This document shows, one piece after another, positions 1 to 10,335 of a stretch of DNA of 64,000 bases. Every line of letters starts with the position of its first letter. Positions within the stretch are counted from its first letter, which is position 1. The stretch comes from Macrophomina tecta (taxonomy: Eukaryota; Ascomycota; Dothideomycetes; Botryosphaeriales; Botryosphaeriaceae). The stretch is taken from the NCBI GenBank assembly GCA_024180945.1, contig JAKSGN010000005.1, forward strand, positions 1 to 64,000. Direction: 5' to 3'. The translations under genes were made by a program, and so were the position numbers. The notes under the pieces were generated by a model that saw only the letters and a list, made by a program, of their open reading frames with translations, was not told the DNA's origin and made no database searches.

Positions 1-1090
1 TGAATTTGTACGCCGGGCTGTCCCAATCGTGCTGCCGCTGCGTCCGCATAAAAAACATCAACACCTGCTCCCACGACCGGGCACGGTCCTTGATCGATTC
101 CTCGTCCATATACGGCTGCAACGGCTGATATCGGGTCTGATGCTTCTCCGTCCTGATCGCCTGCATCCGCATCGACACGCCCGCCCGCTTCGCCACGCTC
201 TCCTGACTAATGCGGGCAACGTCCTCCATCGCCTGCCACACGGCCGTCTCGATCGGCTCGTTCGGATCGTCTTTTTCCTTATCGGCGGGCTTCCATCGTC
301 TGTTCTTCTTTTCGTCCTCCTCGCCGCCCGGCTTGACGATGCACCGCGACAAATCCTCGCGGTTCTTGCCGGCCAAATACTTCTGCCACTGCGTCCGCTC
401 CAACCACGGGTTCGCCTGATCCCTCTCGGCGTCCTGAACGACGGCGGCTGCCTCCTTCTCGGCCTGCTCGAACCGGGCCTGCATCTGCTGCCACGCCCGC
501 GTCCACGTGTCCCTGCTACTATCGTTGCTGCCGCCGTTGCCGTCTTCGCGCGTTCCATTCTCTTCCTCTGCCGGTTGCTGCACCTCGAAATACTGCGATC
601 CGTGCCGGCTCGTGAAAAATCGCTGACAATGCACCCGCCTCACTGCTTCCTGAAACCGCCTCTCGACCCGCTCGCCCTTGCTCTTGCCCGACCCGCCCTT
701 TCGGCTGCCGGCCGACCACTGATGCTCGATGCGCCAATGCTTCTTCATCGTCATTCTGTCCCGGCAAATATACCGGCACCCGTCGGGCTGTAACTCGCAC
801 ATTAACCCGTCCTGATGCAACGGCAACTCCGGGATCGGCCTGTCGATGCCTGCGGGCGCCTGAAATTCTCCGGGGGACCTGATTAATCCGGCAAACGCCA
901 CGACCTCCTCCGCGATCGCCTCTGCGTTCTTTCCGCTGATGCCGTGATGTCTGCCCTGCAAATGCCCTGCCACCTGATCCGGCCACACCGCGTGCCGGCA
1001 CTCCTTGCACACGACGACTCCAAATTCTCCTAACCCTAAATGATGAAAATACTCCGCTGTTTCGGCCATGTTGACTTGCGCTTGCTGCAT
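1..1090 (-). CDS. Telomere-linked RecQ-type helicase, N-terminal part, unit 1 (runs off left edge)
   Basis: The reading frame opens at the ATG at 1090-1088 (protein starts MQQAQVNMAE) and stays open for 363 codons to the window edge. It holds a first finger (CKECRHAVW then two spaced His), a second finger (CRYICRDRM...KKHW..EH) and the motif CQRFFTSRHGSQYFEV. This pattern is typical of the OrsD-like N-terminus (Pfam PF12013, from memory) found in fungal telomere-linked helicases. A long charged segment follows. The recombinase-like and helicase regions seen in unit 2 would lie to the left, outside the window. Unlike units 2, 3 and 4, this copy shows no frameshift, so it is the best candidate for a functional gene in the array. 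Expected role: nuclear, ATP-dependent DNA unwinding at chromosome ends. The function is inferred from the family; the open frame is seen directly. Confidence 0.8.
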   Translation of the reverse strand, partial: MQQAQVNMAETAEYFHHLGLGEFGVVVCKECRHAVWPDQVAGHLQGRHHGISGKNAEAIAEEVVAFAGLIRSPGEFQAPAGIDRPIPELPLHQDGLMCELQPDGCRYICRDRMTMKKHWRIEHQWSAGSRKGGSGKSKGERVERRFQEAVRRVHCQRFFTSRHGSQYFEVQQPAEEENGTREDGNGGSNDSSRDTWTRAWQQMQARFEQAEKEAAAVVQDAERDQANPWLERTQWQKYLAGKNREDLSRCIVKPGGEEDEKKNRRWKPADKEKDDPNEPIETAVWQAMEDVARISQESVAKRAGVSMRMQAIRTEKHQTRYQPLQPYMDEESIKDRARSWEQVLMFFMRTQRQHDWDSPAYKF

Positions 1091-1488
1091 GCTCGTTATT
1101 TCGCTGCTATCTGCTTATTCTTTCGCTGCGTTGATGCGGGAAACCACCCTTTGCTATCGAACTAACTACTTTAACCCTTGCTCTTAACTCTCTGACTCGG
1201 CGCCTGCTGCACGTTCGCGCGCTGCGTGCCTACCCGGCGAATGCGCGCTCTTTAACCACTACCGCGCTCGGGCCGCTCTTACCCCATCAACCTTACCCTA
1301 ACTTACCCCAACTGCCAAATTACGCTCGAACACGCGATCGGGCGGGCATGTCATACGCAAAAATTCTTATCGCCTAACCGCGCTCTGCAACATATCTTAA
1401 TTTAACGCGAATCCGACATCTTTTTTCTGAATCGACCGTACTCAATCGACCGTACTCGTAACCCTAACCCTAAACCTTAATTTTGTAT
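1091..1488 (-). promoter_or_regulatory. Upstream region of TLH unit 1
   Basis: About 400 bases upstream of the unit 1 start, repeated almost base for base at 5497-5891, 7187-7584, 8872-9269 and, without a gene, in units 5 and 6. It presumably carries the promoter, but I see no convincing TATA box. Near its outer edge are two direct copies of AATCGACCGTACTC (from about 1430 and 1443), followed by a telomere-type tract. The near identity between copies suggests recent duplication or gene conversion. Confidence 0.6.
1459..1476 (+). repeat. Interstitial telomeric tract (TAACCC)2 plus variant
   Basis: TAACCC TAACCC TAAACC lies between the direct AATCGACC half-sites and the 47-bp repeat. The C-rich strand is the + strand, the orientation expected for a left chromosome end. 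The same tract recurs at 5862-5879, 7555-7572, 9732-9749 and 10212-10229, and as the variant TAACCC TACCCC at 9240-9257. At two to three repeats it is too short to be a working telomere. It marks every unit junction. Confidence 0.9.
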
Positions 1489-1535
1489 GGGACCTGAATC
1501 GACCCTTATAACGGTCGATTCACTCCTTTCGGTTT
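1489..1535. repeat. 47-bp junction repeat with 9-8-9 inverted repeat (one copy)
   Basis: The unit begins GGGACCT and ends TTTCGGTTT. Inside, at 1496-1521, a left arm GAATCGACC and a right arm GGTCGATTC are perfect inverted copies separated by the 8-bp spacer CTTATAAC. This is the constant right-hand edge of each TLH unit. To its right the sequence changes from unit to unit. The arm sequence also occurs twice upstream as direct half-sites. The architecture resembles a tyrosine-recombinase crossover site; it could also be only a hairpin or a protein-binding palindrome. Confidence 0.85.
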
Positions 1536-1536
1536 G

Positions 1537-4500
1537 GCATCATGCTACGCGGCTCGCCCGCGTGCACGATCAACCTGATGCCCGGTATATCGATCCCCAT
1601 CCCCAACGCGCTCGTCGCCACTACCACCCGTTCTCTACCCACTCGGAAATCCTCCAACACCTCGTCCTTTCGCCGCTCGCTCATGTCTGCCCGGAATTCC
1701 TCGCACGCGAACCGGCCTGCTTTCGCCAACCGCTCCACCTCCCCCCGCGTCTTGCAATAAACTACTCCTTTCCCCTCCGCCGACGCCCTCAACTCCCGAT
1801 CCACTAACTCCGCTACCAAATCCTCCTGCTCCTTCCTACTACTCTCCTTCCTGCCAACCACCCGATACCGCACGTTCTTCCGCACCGTCGACCCCCTAAA
1901 CATCTTTACCTCGTCCGCCCTCCATCCCATCCTTTTATACAACCTGCTCTCCTCCGCCGCCGGCAATGTCGCCGTTAATAATATCATCTGCGTCTCTACT
2001 CCCGCCAACTTGCCCAACTGCTGCAAATGCTTCCGAAAATCCACCCTATCGTTCAACACGACGTGACATTCGTCCACCACGATACGGTCCAACTGCCTCG
2101 TCCGCCTGATGCGCTTTAAAAACGTCCCGAACTCCTCGCCCACCGCCGCCTCCGGCGTCACCAACACGATCGACTCCGCATCCGCCTGCCGCCTGCCGCC
2201 CCATACCGCGCACCGCACCCCCGCCTCATCGCACCGCCGCTTCATATCCTTCCGCAACGACTTCAACGGCACCACTACTACTGTCGTGCCACCGGGTTCT
2301 GCCCACGCCGGCAATGTGAATAACACGCTCTTGCCCGCCCCCGTCGGCATCACTGCCACCACGGGGCTGTGCCCTGCCTTGATCGCATCCAATGCCGGCT
2401 CCTGCACGCTGCGGAAAACCGCCTCCTTACCCACCAACTGCCGCAACTGTTCCTCGGCATTCATCTTGTTTAACCGGATCCAACGATCCAACCGCTCCTC
2501 TTCCGCCTCCTCCTCGAACGGGCACCGCTTGCGCTTTTTGCTCGTCGCCTTGCTATCCGCCGCCTCGTTCCGCTCGTCTGCCTGACCCGTCGGTTCGAAT
2601 CCTAAAAATCGGTGCCAATCGACGCTGCACGCCCGGAACTGCTGCCTTCGTTCTGCCACCCACCCCAACTGCTCCATGATTCCCCTCGCATATACGATTC
2701 CCGCCACGTGCGACGTGTGCCCTGCCTGCGCGTCCGCGATCGCCGCCGCCATGCCGTCCTCATCCTGCCGCTGCTCGCTATCGTCTCCCTCTCCATCGTC
2801 CTGCCTGAACGCCGTCGGCCCGCGGATCCACTGCCTGCTGATTGCTATCGCGATATCACGATACGCCCGCACCGTGACTTCATGCCCTAACCCCGCTGCT
2901 GTCTCCCGCTTAATCGCCTGTCTCATCCGCTCCGTCGTCCACTTCTTGCCCCCGGGCTCGGCTGCCCATAAATGCGCGGACAACGGCGGCGACTGCTCCT
3001 GCTCCTGCTGCTGTTGCTCCTGCTGCTGCTCCTGCTGTTGCTCCTGCTGTTGCTCCTGCTGCTGCCCCTGCCGCTGCCCCTGCTGCTGCTTGCCTCGTAT
3101 CAACACCTCAATTCTCTGCTGAAACGGCAAAACCAACCACAAATACCACACCAACACCTCGCCCACCTCGCGCGGTAAATACCGGTGAATGATCTTGACA
3201 TCTCCCTGCAACGCGTACCCCTTGTGATACCGCGTAACAAACACGACCATCCCGTCTTCGATGAAAATATGCCGGTGCCCCGCCTCCGCCGTGTTGCTGT
3301 GCCTGATGCTTAATATCTCCGGCCCTCTCGCCGGCTGCCCGCCCGTTATGTGCATCAACACCAATAACTTTTCCTTAAACGCCGCAACCCGGCTCATCCA
3401 ATCCGATACCGCCTCGCGGCTCAACCCCGACGCCGTCCCCTGCCGGGTGAACCGCTTTCTGACCGCGCCGTTCTGCATAATCTGCTCGAACAACCACGAC
3501 CTCCCGTCCACGGGGAATCTGTTGCGCTGATCCTGCAAAAAATTCCACCCTCGACGGCCGTTTGTCGGGTCGTCATGCATCGAATGCCACGGCACCGCGG
3601 GCACCTCCCGCCGGCTTTTGCAAAACAACAAATCCTCGACCAACACCTGCGCCGTCGTCTGCGCCAAACCGTGTACCATCCCGCGGAACTGCGCCATGCT
3701 GAACGATATGTTCTTGTACTCCAACACATCTCTATCCCTCCACCCGACGTGCCCTTTCGCCGTTGTGTTGAAATGAATCTTCATACCATACGCCCGCAAA
3801 TCCAAAAACCACTGCATCGGGCTGTCGCTGCCGCGGACCATGAAATCGTCCATCATCTTGTTCACCCACTGCAACCCGCTCCTGCCGGGGCGCCTGCTGC
3901 TCTCGCCGCTTCTACTGCTTCCCCCGCTTTCGTATCCACTATCTTCGAAATCACACGGCCTCGCGCTCGCGCTAAAATGCTCGTTCTCCTCCGCCGGCGT
4001 TGCTACCTCGAATGCCTTCTGAATGACCATGAAATGCGCCACCTTGATCAACGCCGATAAAATCGACCCGTATGTCTCCGGGCCTCTCCAACTGTTGTCC
4101 GTCGGGTCGACTCCTAACACGGCGGCGGCGCATACCAACGCACTCTCGTACTCGCGCTCGACGAATCGTTGATTCAACAACTCGATGCAAAAATCTAAAC
4201 ATGCCCGTTGAATCGGGGTTAATTTTTGCCACTTCTCTTCGTCCTTCTCGTTTGTCTCGCTTTCTTCCTCGTCGCCTTCCCCTTCTCCCTCCTCTTCTGC
4301 TTCCTCGTTATCTTCGTTTTCTTTGTTACTTTCTTCCCCATCTTCGCCTCCTTCTACCTCCCGCTCTGCCTCTTCGACCAATCTGACGAATGCTTCGAAC
4401 TGACTGCGGGTGAATTTGTACGCCGGGCTGTCCCAATCGTGCTGCCGCTGCGTCCGCATAAAAAACATCAACACCTGCTCCCACGACCGGGCACGGTCCT

Positions 4501-5496
4501 TGATCGATTCCTCGTCCATATACGGCTGCAACGGCTGATATCGGGTCTGATGCTTCTCCGTCCTGATCGCCTGCATCCGCATCGACACGCCCGCCCGCTT
4601 CGCCACGCTCTCCTGACTAATGCGGGCAACGTCCTCCATCGCCTGCCACACGGCCGTCTCGATCGGCTCGTTCGGATCGTCTTTTTCCTTATCGGCGGGC
4701 TTCCATCGTCTGTTCTTCTTTTCGTCCTCCTCGCCGCCCGGCTTGACGATGCACCGCGACAAATCCTCGCGGTTCTTGCCGGCCAAATACTTCTGCCACT
4801 GCGTCCGCTCCAACCACGGGTTCGCCTGATCCCTCTCGGCGTCCTGAACGACGGCGGCTGCCTCCTTCTCGGCCTGCTCGAACCGGGCCTGCATCTGCTG
4901 CCACGCCCGCGTCCACGTGTCCCTGCTACTATCGTTGCTGCCGCCGTTGCCGTCTTCGCGCGTTCCATTCTCTTCCTCTGCCGGTTGCTGCACCTCGAAA
5001 TACTGCGATCCGTGCCGGCTCGTGAAAAATCGCTGACAATGCACCCGCCTCACTGCTTCCTGAAACCGCCTCTCGACCCGCTCGCCCTTGCTCTTGCCCG
5101 ACCCGCCCTTTCGGCTGCCGGCCGACCACTGATGCTCGATGCACCAATGCTTCTTCATCGTCATTCTGTCGCAAATATACCGGCACCTCGAGGCTGTAAC
5201 TCGCACATTAACCCGTCCTGATGCAACGGCAACTCCGGGATCGGCCTGTCGATGCCTGCGGGCGCCTGAAATTCTCCGGGGGACCTGATTAATCCGGCAA
5301 ACGCCACGACCTCCTCCGCGATCGCCTCTGCGTTCTTTCCGCTGATGCCGTGATGTCTGCCCTGCAAATGCCCTGCCACCTGATCCGGCCACACCGCGTG
5401 CCGGCACTCCTTGCACACGACGACTCCAAATTCCCCTAACCCTAAATGATGAAAATACTCCGCTGTTTCGGCCATGTTGACTTGCGCTTGCTGCAT
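1537..5496 (-). pseudogene. Telomere-linked RecQ helicase, unit 2: frameshifted and cut off before motif VI
   Basis: The start is the ATG at 5496. The N-terminal frame (C2H2 fingers) breaks near 5185, where three bases and then one base are missing relative to units 1, 3 and 4. The frame after the break stays open from about 5185 down to 1520. In order it encodes the second finger, CQRFF..YFEV, an acidic Glu-rich linker (about 4230-4340), a Ser/Gly linker, a tyrosine-recombinase-like segment (about 2690-3360), a Gln-rich tract (about 2985-3090) and RecQ helicase motifs: MPTGAGKS near 2340, DECH near 2072, TATLP near 1970. The protein ends after HAGEPRSMM at the junction at 1536, then reads five foreign residues to a stop at 1520. 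Motif VI (GRAGR) and the RecQ zinc region are missing, so an active helicase is unlikely. Confidence 0.85.
2985..3090 (-). repeat. Polyglutamine-coding (CAG/CTG) minisatellite in TLH unit 2
   Basis: An imperfect 15-bp tandem repeat of CTG/TTG triplets separated by CTC on the + strand. On the minus strand it encodes runs of QQQ broken by E. It sits inside the recombinase-like segment, between the Lys and second Arg motifs. The same position in the 11549-16595 gene carries a different repeat (QQQQR units), so the two tracts expanded separately. Confidence 0.85.
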
Positions 5497-5940
5497 GCTC
5501 GTTATTTCGCTGCTATCTGCTTATTCTTTCGCTGCGTTGATGCGGGAAACCACCCTTTGCTATCGAACTAACTACTTTAACCCTTGCTCTTAACTCTCTG
5601 ACTCGGCGCCTGCTGCACGTTCGCGCGCTGCGTGCCTACCCGGCGAATGCGCGCTCTTTAACCACTACCGCGCTCGGGCCGCCCTTACCCCATCAACCTT
5701 ACCCTAACTTACCCCAACTGCCAAATTACGCTCGAACACGCGATCGGGCGGGCATGTCATACGCAAAAATTCTTATCGCCTAACCGCGCTCTGCAACATA
5801 TCTTAATTTAACGCGAATCCGACATCTTTCTGAATCGACCGTACTCAATCGACCGTACTCGTAACCCTAACCCTAAACCTTAATTTTGTATGGGACCTGA
5901 ATCGACCCTTATAACGGTCGATTCACTCCTTTTCCGGTTT
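5497..5940. repeat. Unit 2 right end: TLH upstream region, telomeric tract and 47-bp repeat
   Basis: A near-identical copy of 1091-1535: upstream region, two AATCGACC half-sites, TAACCC tract at 5862-5879 and one junction repeat at 5892-5940. This copy of the junction repeat is 49 bp, with two extra bases before CGGTTT. Immediately to its right, TLH coding sequence resumes in mid-gene, in the acidic linker. Confidence 0.85.
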
Positions 5941-7186
5941 GTCTCGCTTTCTTCCTCGTCGCCTTCCCCTTCTCCCTCCTCTTCTGCTTCCTCGTTATCT
6001 TCGTTTTCTTTGTTACTTTCTTCCCCATCTTCGCCTCCTTCTACCTCCCGCTCTGCCTCTTCGACCAATCTGACGAATGCTTCGAACTGACTGCGGGTGA
6101 ATTTGTACGCCGGGCTGTCCCAATCGTGCTGCCGCTGCGTCCGCATAAAAAACATCAACACCTGCTCCCACGACCGGGCACGGTCCTTGATCGATTCCTC
6201 GTCCATATACGGCTGCAACGGCTGATATCGGGTCTGATGCTTCTCCGTCCTGATCGCCTGCATCCGCATCGACACGCCCGCCCGCTTCGCCACGCTCTCC
6301 TGACTAATGCGGGCAACGTCCTCCATCGCCTGCCACACGGCCCGTCTCGATCGGCTCGTCCGGATCGTCTTTTTCCTTATCGGCGGGCTTCCATCGTGTT
6401 CTTCTTTTCGTCCTCCTCGCCGCCCAGCTTGACGATGCACCGCGACAAATCCTCGCGGTTCTTGCCGGCCAAATACTTCTGCCACTGCGTCCGCTCCAAC
6501 CACGGGTTCGCCTGATCCCTCTCGGCGTCCTGAACGACGGCGGCTGCCTCCTTCTCGGCCTGCTCGAACCGGGCCTGCATCTGCTGCCACGCCCGCGTCC
6601 ACGTGTCCCTGCTACTATCGTTGCTGCCGCCGTTGCCGTCTTCGCGCGTTCCATTCTCTTCCTCTGCCGGTTGCTGCACCTCGAAATACTGCGATCCGTG
6701 CCGGCTCGTGAAAAATCGCTGACAATGCACCCGCCTCACTGCTTCCTGAAACCGCCTCTCGACCCGCTCGCCCTTGCTCTTGCCCGACCCGCCCTTTCGG
6801 CTGCCGGCCGACCACTGATGCTCGATGCGCCAATGCTTCTTCATCGTCATTCTGTCCCGGCAAATATACCGGCACCCGTCGGGCTGTAACTCGCACATTA
6901 ACCCGTCCTGATGCAACGGCAACTCCGGGATCGGCCTGTCGATGCCTGCGGGCGCCTGAAATTCTCCGGGGGACCTGATTAATCCGGCAAACGCCACGAC
7001 CTCCTCCGCGATCGCCTCTGCGTTCTTTCCGCTGATGCCGTGATGTCTGCCCTGCAAATGCCCTGCCACCTGATCCGGCCACACCGCGTGCCGGCACTCC
7101 TTGCACACGACGACTCCAAATTCTCCTAACCCTAAATGATGAAAATACTCCGCTGTTTCGGCCATGTTGACTTGCGCTTGCTGCAT
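5941..7186 (-). pseudogene. TLH unit 3: N-terminal fragment with frameshifts
   Basis: Starts at the ATG at 7186 and matches the N-terminus of unit 1. The reading frame runs to about 6395, where two bases are missing in the stretch encoding the KKN..R region. One extra base near 6342 shifts it again. Downstream, the acidic linker reads in another frame until the 47-bp junction at 5940. It keeps the two C2H2-type fingers and the OrsD-like block. It has no recombinase-like region and no helicase. It is cut at exactly the same base as unit 4, so one of the two probably arose by duplication of the other. Confidence 0.85.
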
Positions 7187-7631
7187 GCTCGTTATTTCGC
7201 TGCTATCTGCTTATTCTTTCGCTGCGTTGATGCAGGAAACCACCCTTTGCTATCGAACTAACTACTTTAACCCTTGCTCTTAACTCTCTGACTCGGCGCC
7301 TGCTGCACGTTCGCGCGCTGCGTGCCTACCCGGCGAATGCGCGCTCTTTAACCACTACCGCGCTCGGGCCGCTCTTACCCCATCAACCTTACCCTAACTT
7401 ACCCCAACTGCCAAATTACGCTCGAACACGCGATCGGGCGGGCATGTCATACGCAAAAATTCTTATCGCCTAACCGCGCTCTGCAACATATCTTAATTTA
7501 ACGCGAATCCGACATCTTTTTTCTGAATCGACCGTACTCAATCGACCGTACTCGTAACCCTAACCCTAAACCTTAATTTTGTATGGGACCTGAATCGACC
7601 CTTATAACGGTCGATTCACTCCTTTCGGTTT
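7187..7631. repeat. Unit 3 right end: upstream region, telomeric tract and 47-bp repeat
   Basis: The same architecture as 1091-1535, with a TAACCC tract at 7555-7572 and a single junction repeat at 7585-7631. The repeat's terminal GTTTG overlaps the GTTTG of the truncated TLH gene that follows, a 5-base microhomology at the join. Confidence 0.85.
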
Positions 7632-8871
7632 GTCTCGCTTTCTTCCTCGTCGCCTTCCCCTTCTCCCTCCTCTTCTGCTTCCTCGTTATCTTCGTTTTCT
7701 TTGTTACTTTCTTCCCCATCTTCGCCTCCTTCTACCTCCCGCTCTGCCTCTTCGACCAATCTGACGAATGCTTCGAACTGACTGCGGGTGAATTTGTACG
7801 CCGGGCTGTCCCAATCGTGCTGCCGCTGCGTCCGCATAAAAAACATCAACACCTGCTCCCACGACCGGGCACGGTCCTTGATCGATTCCTCGTCCATATA
7901 CGGCTGCAACGGCTGATATCGGGTCTGATGCTTCTCCGTCCTGATCGCCTGCATCCGCATCGACACGCCCGCCCGCTTCGCCACGCTCTCCTGACTAATG
8001 CGGGCAACGTCCTCCATCGCCTGCCACACGGCCGTCTCGATCGGCTCGTTCGGATCGTCTTTTTCCTTATCGGCGGGCTTCCATCGTCTGTTCTTCTTTT
8101 CGTCCTCCTCGCCGCCCGGCTTGACGATGCACCGCGACAAATCCTCGCGGTTCTTGCCGGCCAAATACTTCTGCCACTGCGTCCGCTCCAACCACGGGTT
8201 CGCCTGATCCCTCTCGGCGTCCTGAACGACGGCGGCTGCCTCCTTCTCGGCCTGCTCGAACCGGGCCTGCATCTGCTGCCACGCCCGCGTCCACGTGTCC
8301 CTGCTACTATCGTTGCTGCCGCCGTTGCCGTCTTCGCGCGTTCCATTCTCTTCCTCTGCCGGTTGCTGCACCTCGAAATACTGCGATCCGTGCCGGCTCG
8401 TGAAAAATCGCTGACAATGCACCCGCCTCACTGCTTCCTGAAACCGCCTCTCGACCCGCTCGCCCTTGCTCTTGCCCGACCCGCCCTTTCGGCTGCCGGC
8501 CGACCACTGATGCTCGATGCGCCAATGCTTCTTCATCGTCATTCTGTCCCGGCAAATATACCGGCACCCGTCGGGCTGTAACTCGCACATTAACCCGTCT
8601 GATGCAGCGGATCGGCCTGTCGATGCCTGCGGGCGCACATCGAAATTCTCCCGGGGACCCTGATTAATCCGGCAAACGCCACGACCTCCTCCGCGATCGC
8701 CTCTGCGTTCTTTCCGCTGATGCCGTGATGTCTGCCCTGCAAATGCCCTGCCACCTGATCCGGCCACACCGCGTGCCGGCACTCCTTGCACACGACGACT
8801 CCAAATTCTCCTAACCCTAAATGATGAAAATACTCCGCTGTTTCGGCCATGTTGACTTGCGCTTGCTGCAT
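7632..8871 (-). pseudogene. TLH unit 4: N-terminal fragment with frameshift
   Basis: The ATG is at 8871. The first finger is intact. At about 8600-8660 several small indels relative to unit 1 (a loss of roughly 13 bases and nearby single-base gains) break the frame just before the second finger. From there the correct frame is open from MCELQPDG through the acidic linker to the junction at 7631, where it stops within the 47-bp repeat at 7616. It contains only the N-terminal third of the protein. It shares its truncation point with unit 3, but the indels differ. Confidence 0.85.
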
Positions 8872-9410
8872 GCTCGTTATTTCGCTGCTATCTGCTTATT
8901 CTTTCGCTGCGTTGATGCGGGAAACCACCCTTTGCTATCGAACTAACTACTTTAACCCTTGCTCTTAACTCTCTGACTCGGCGCCTGCTGCACGTTCGCG
9001 CGCTGCGTGCCTACCCGGCGAATGCGCGCTCTTTAACCACTACCGCGCTCGGGCCGCTCTTACCCCATCAACCTTACCCTAACTTACCCCAACTGCCAAA
9101 TTACGCTCGAACACGCGATCGGGCGGGCATGTCATACGCAAAAATTCTTATCGCCTAACCGCGCTCTGCAACATATCTTAATTTAACGCGAATCCGACAT
9201 CTTTTTTCTGAATCGACCGTACTCAATCGACCGTACTCGTAACCCTACCCCTAAACCTTAATTTTGTATGGGACCTGAATCGACCCTTATAACGGTCGAT
9301 TCACTCCTTTCGGTTTGGGACCTGAATCGACCCTTATAACGGTCGATTCACTCCTTTCGGTTTGGGACCTGAATCGACCCTTATAACGGTCGATTCACTC
9401 CTTTCGGTTT
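8872..9410. repeat. Unit 4 right end with three tandem 47-bp junction repeats
   Basis: The upstream region is followed by a variant telomeric tract (9240-9257, with TACCCC in place of TAACCC). Then come three perfect head-to-tail copies of the 47-bp repeat at 9270-9316, 9317-9363 and 9364-9410. Each copy contains the 9-8-9 inverted repeat. Tandem multiplication of the site occurs only in units 4 to 6, the oldest layers of the array if it grows leftwards. Confidence 0.9.
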
Positions 9411-9902
9411 GGGAAACCACCCTTTGCTATCGAACTAACTACTTTAACCCTTGCTCTTAACTCTCTGACTCGGCGCCTGCTGCACGTTCGCGCGCTACGT
9501 GCCTACCCGGCGAATGCGCGCTCTTTAACCACTACCGCGCTCGGGCCGCTCTTACCCCATCAACCTTACCCTAACTTACCCCAACTGCCAAATTACGCTC
9601 GAACACGCGATCGGGCGGGCATGTCATACGCAAAAATTCTTATCGCCTAACCGCGCTCTGCAACATATCTTAATTTAACGCGAATCCGACATCTTTTTTC
9701 TGAATCGACCGTACTCAATCGACCGTACTCGTAACCCTAACCCTAAACCTTAATTTTGTATGGGACCTGAATCGACCCTTATAACGGTCGATTCACTCCT
9801 TTCGGTTTGGGACCTGAATCGACCCTTATAACGGTCGATTCACTCCTTTCGGTTTGGGACCTGAATCGACCCTTATAACGGTCGATTCACTCCTTTCGGT
9901 TT
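9411..9902. repeat. Unit 5: gene-less TLH unit with three 47-bp repeats
   Basis: Begins abruptly at GGGAAACCACC inside the TLH upstream region; in a full unit the same bases follow TGATGC. It has therefore lost the whole gene. It retains the rest of the upstream region, the telomeric tract (9732-9749) and three 47-bp repeats at 9762-9808, 9809-9855 and 9856-9902. The shared GGG at the join is a microhomology. Confidence 0.9.
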
Positions 9903-10335
9903 GGGAAACCACCCTTTGCTATCGAACTAACTACTTTAACCCTTGCTCTTAACTCTGACTCGGCGCCTGCTGCGTTCGCGCGCTGAAATTGCCGGCGAAT
10001 GCGCGCTCTTTAACCACCCGCGCTCGGGCCGCTCTCACCCCATCAACCTTACCTAACACCCCAACTGCCATTACGCTCCGAACACGCGATCGGGCGGGCA
10101 TGTCATACCGCAAAAATTCTTATCGCCTAACCGCGCTCTGCAACATATCTTAATTTAACGCGAATCCGACATCTTTTTTCTGAATCGACCGTACTCAATC
10201 GACCGTACTCGTAACCCTAACCCTAAACCTTAATTTTGTATGGGACCTGAATCGACCCTTATAACGGTCGATTCACTCCTTTCGGTTTGGGACCTGAATC
10301 GACCCTTATAACGGTCGATTCACTCCTTTCGGTTT
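9903..10335. repeat. Unit 6: gene-less, indel-rich TLH unit with two 47-bp repeats
   Basis: Also starts at GGGAAACCACC. Between about 9955 and 10110 it carries many small deletions and substitutions not seen in units 1 to 5, consistent with being the oldest layer. The telomeric tract is at 10212-10229 and two 47-bp repeats are at 10242-10288 and 10289-10335. The second repeat abuts LINE sequence directly. Confidence 0.85.

Noticed and set aside
1459..1476. A true chromosome end at the TAACCC tract
   Set aside because: Only two to three repeats, with normal sequence on both sides and the same tract at five other junctions.
1489..1535. Helitron 3' end (hairpin near the terminus)
   Set aside because: The palindrome is not followed by CTRR, no Rep endonuclease motif is seen, and the helicase is RecQ-type where Helitrons use Pif1. 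A recombinase-site reading fits better.
2972..3178. Leucine-repeat protein on the + strand
   Set aside because: It is the opposite strand of the polyglutamine tract in the TLH gene, with no independent support.
4226..5221. Long + strand frame opposite TLH unit 2 (also 29-793 and 7583-8581)
   Set aside because: It is the mirror of the GC-rich TLH coding sequence, has low-complexity Leu/Arg/Pro composition and resembles no protein family.
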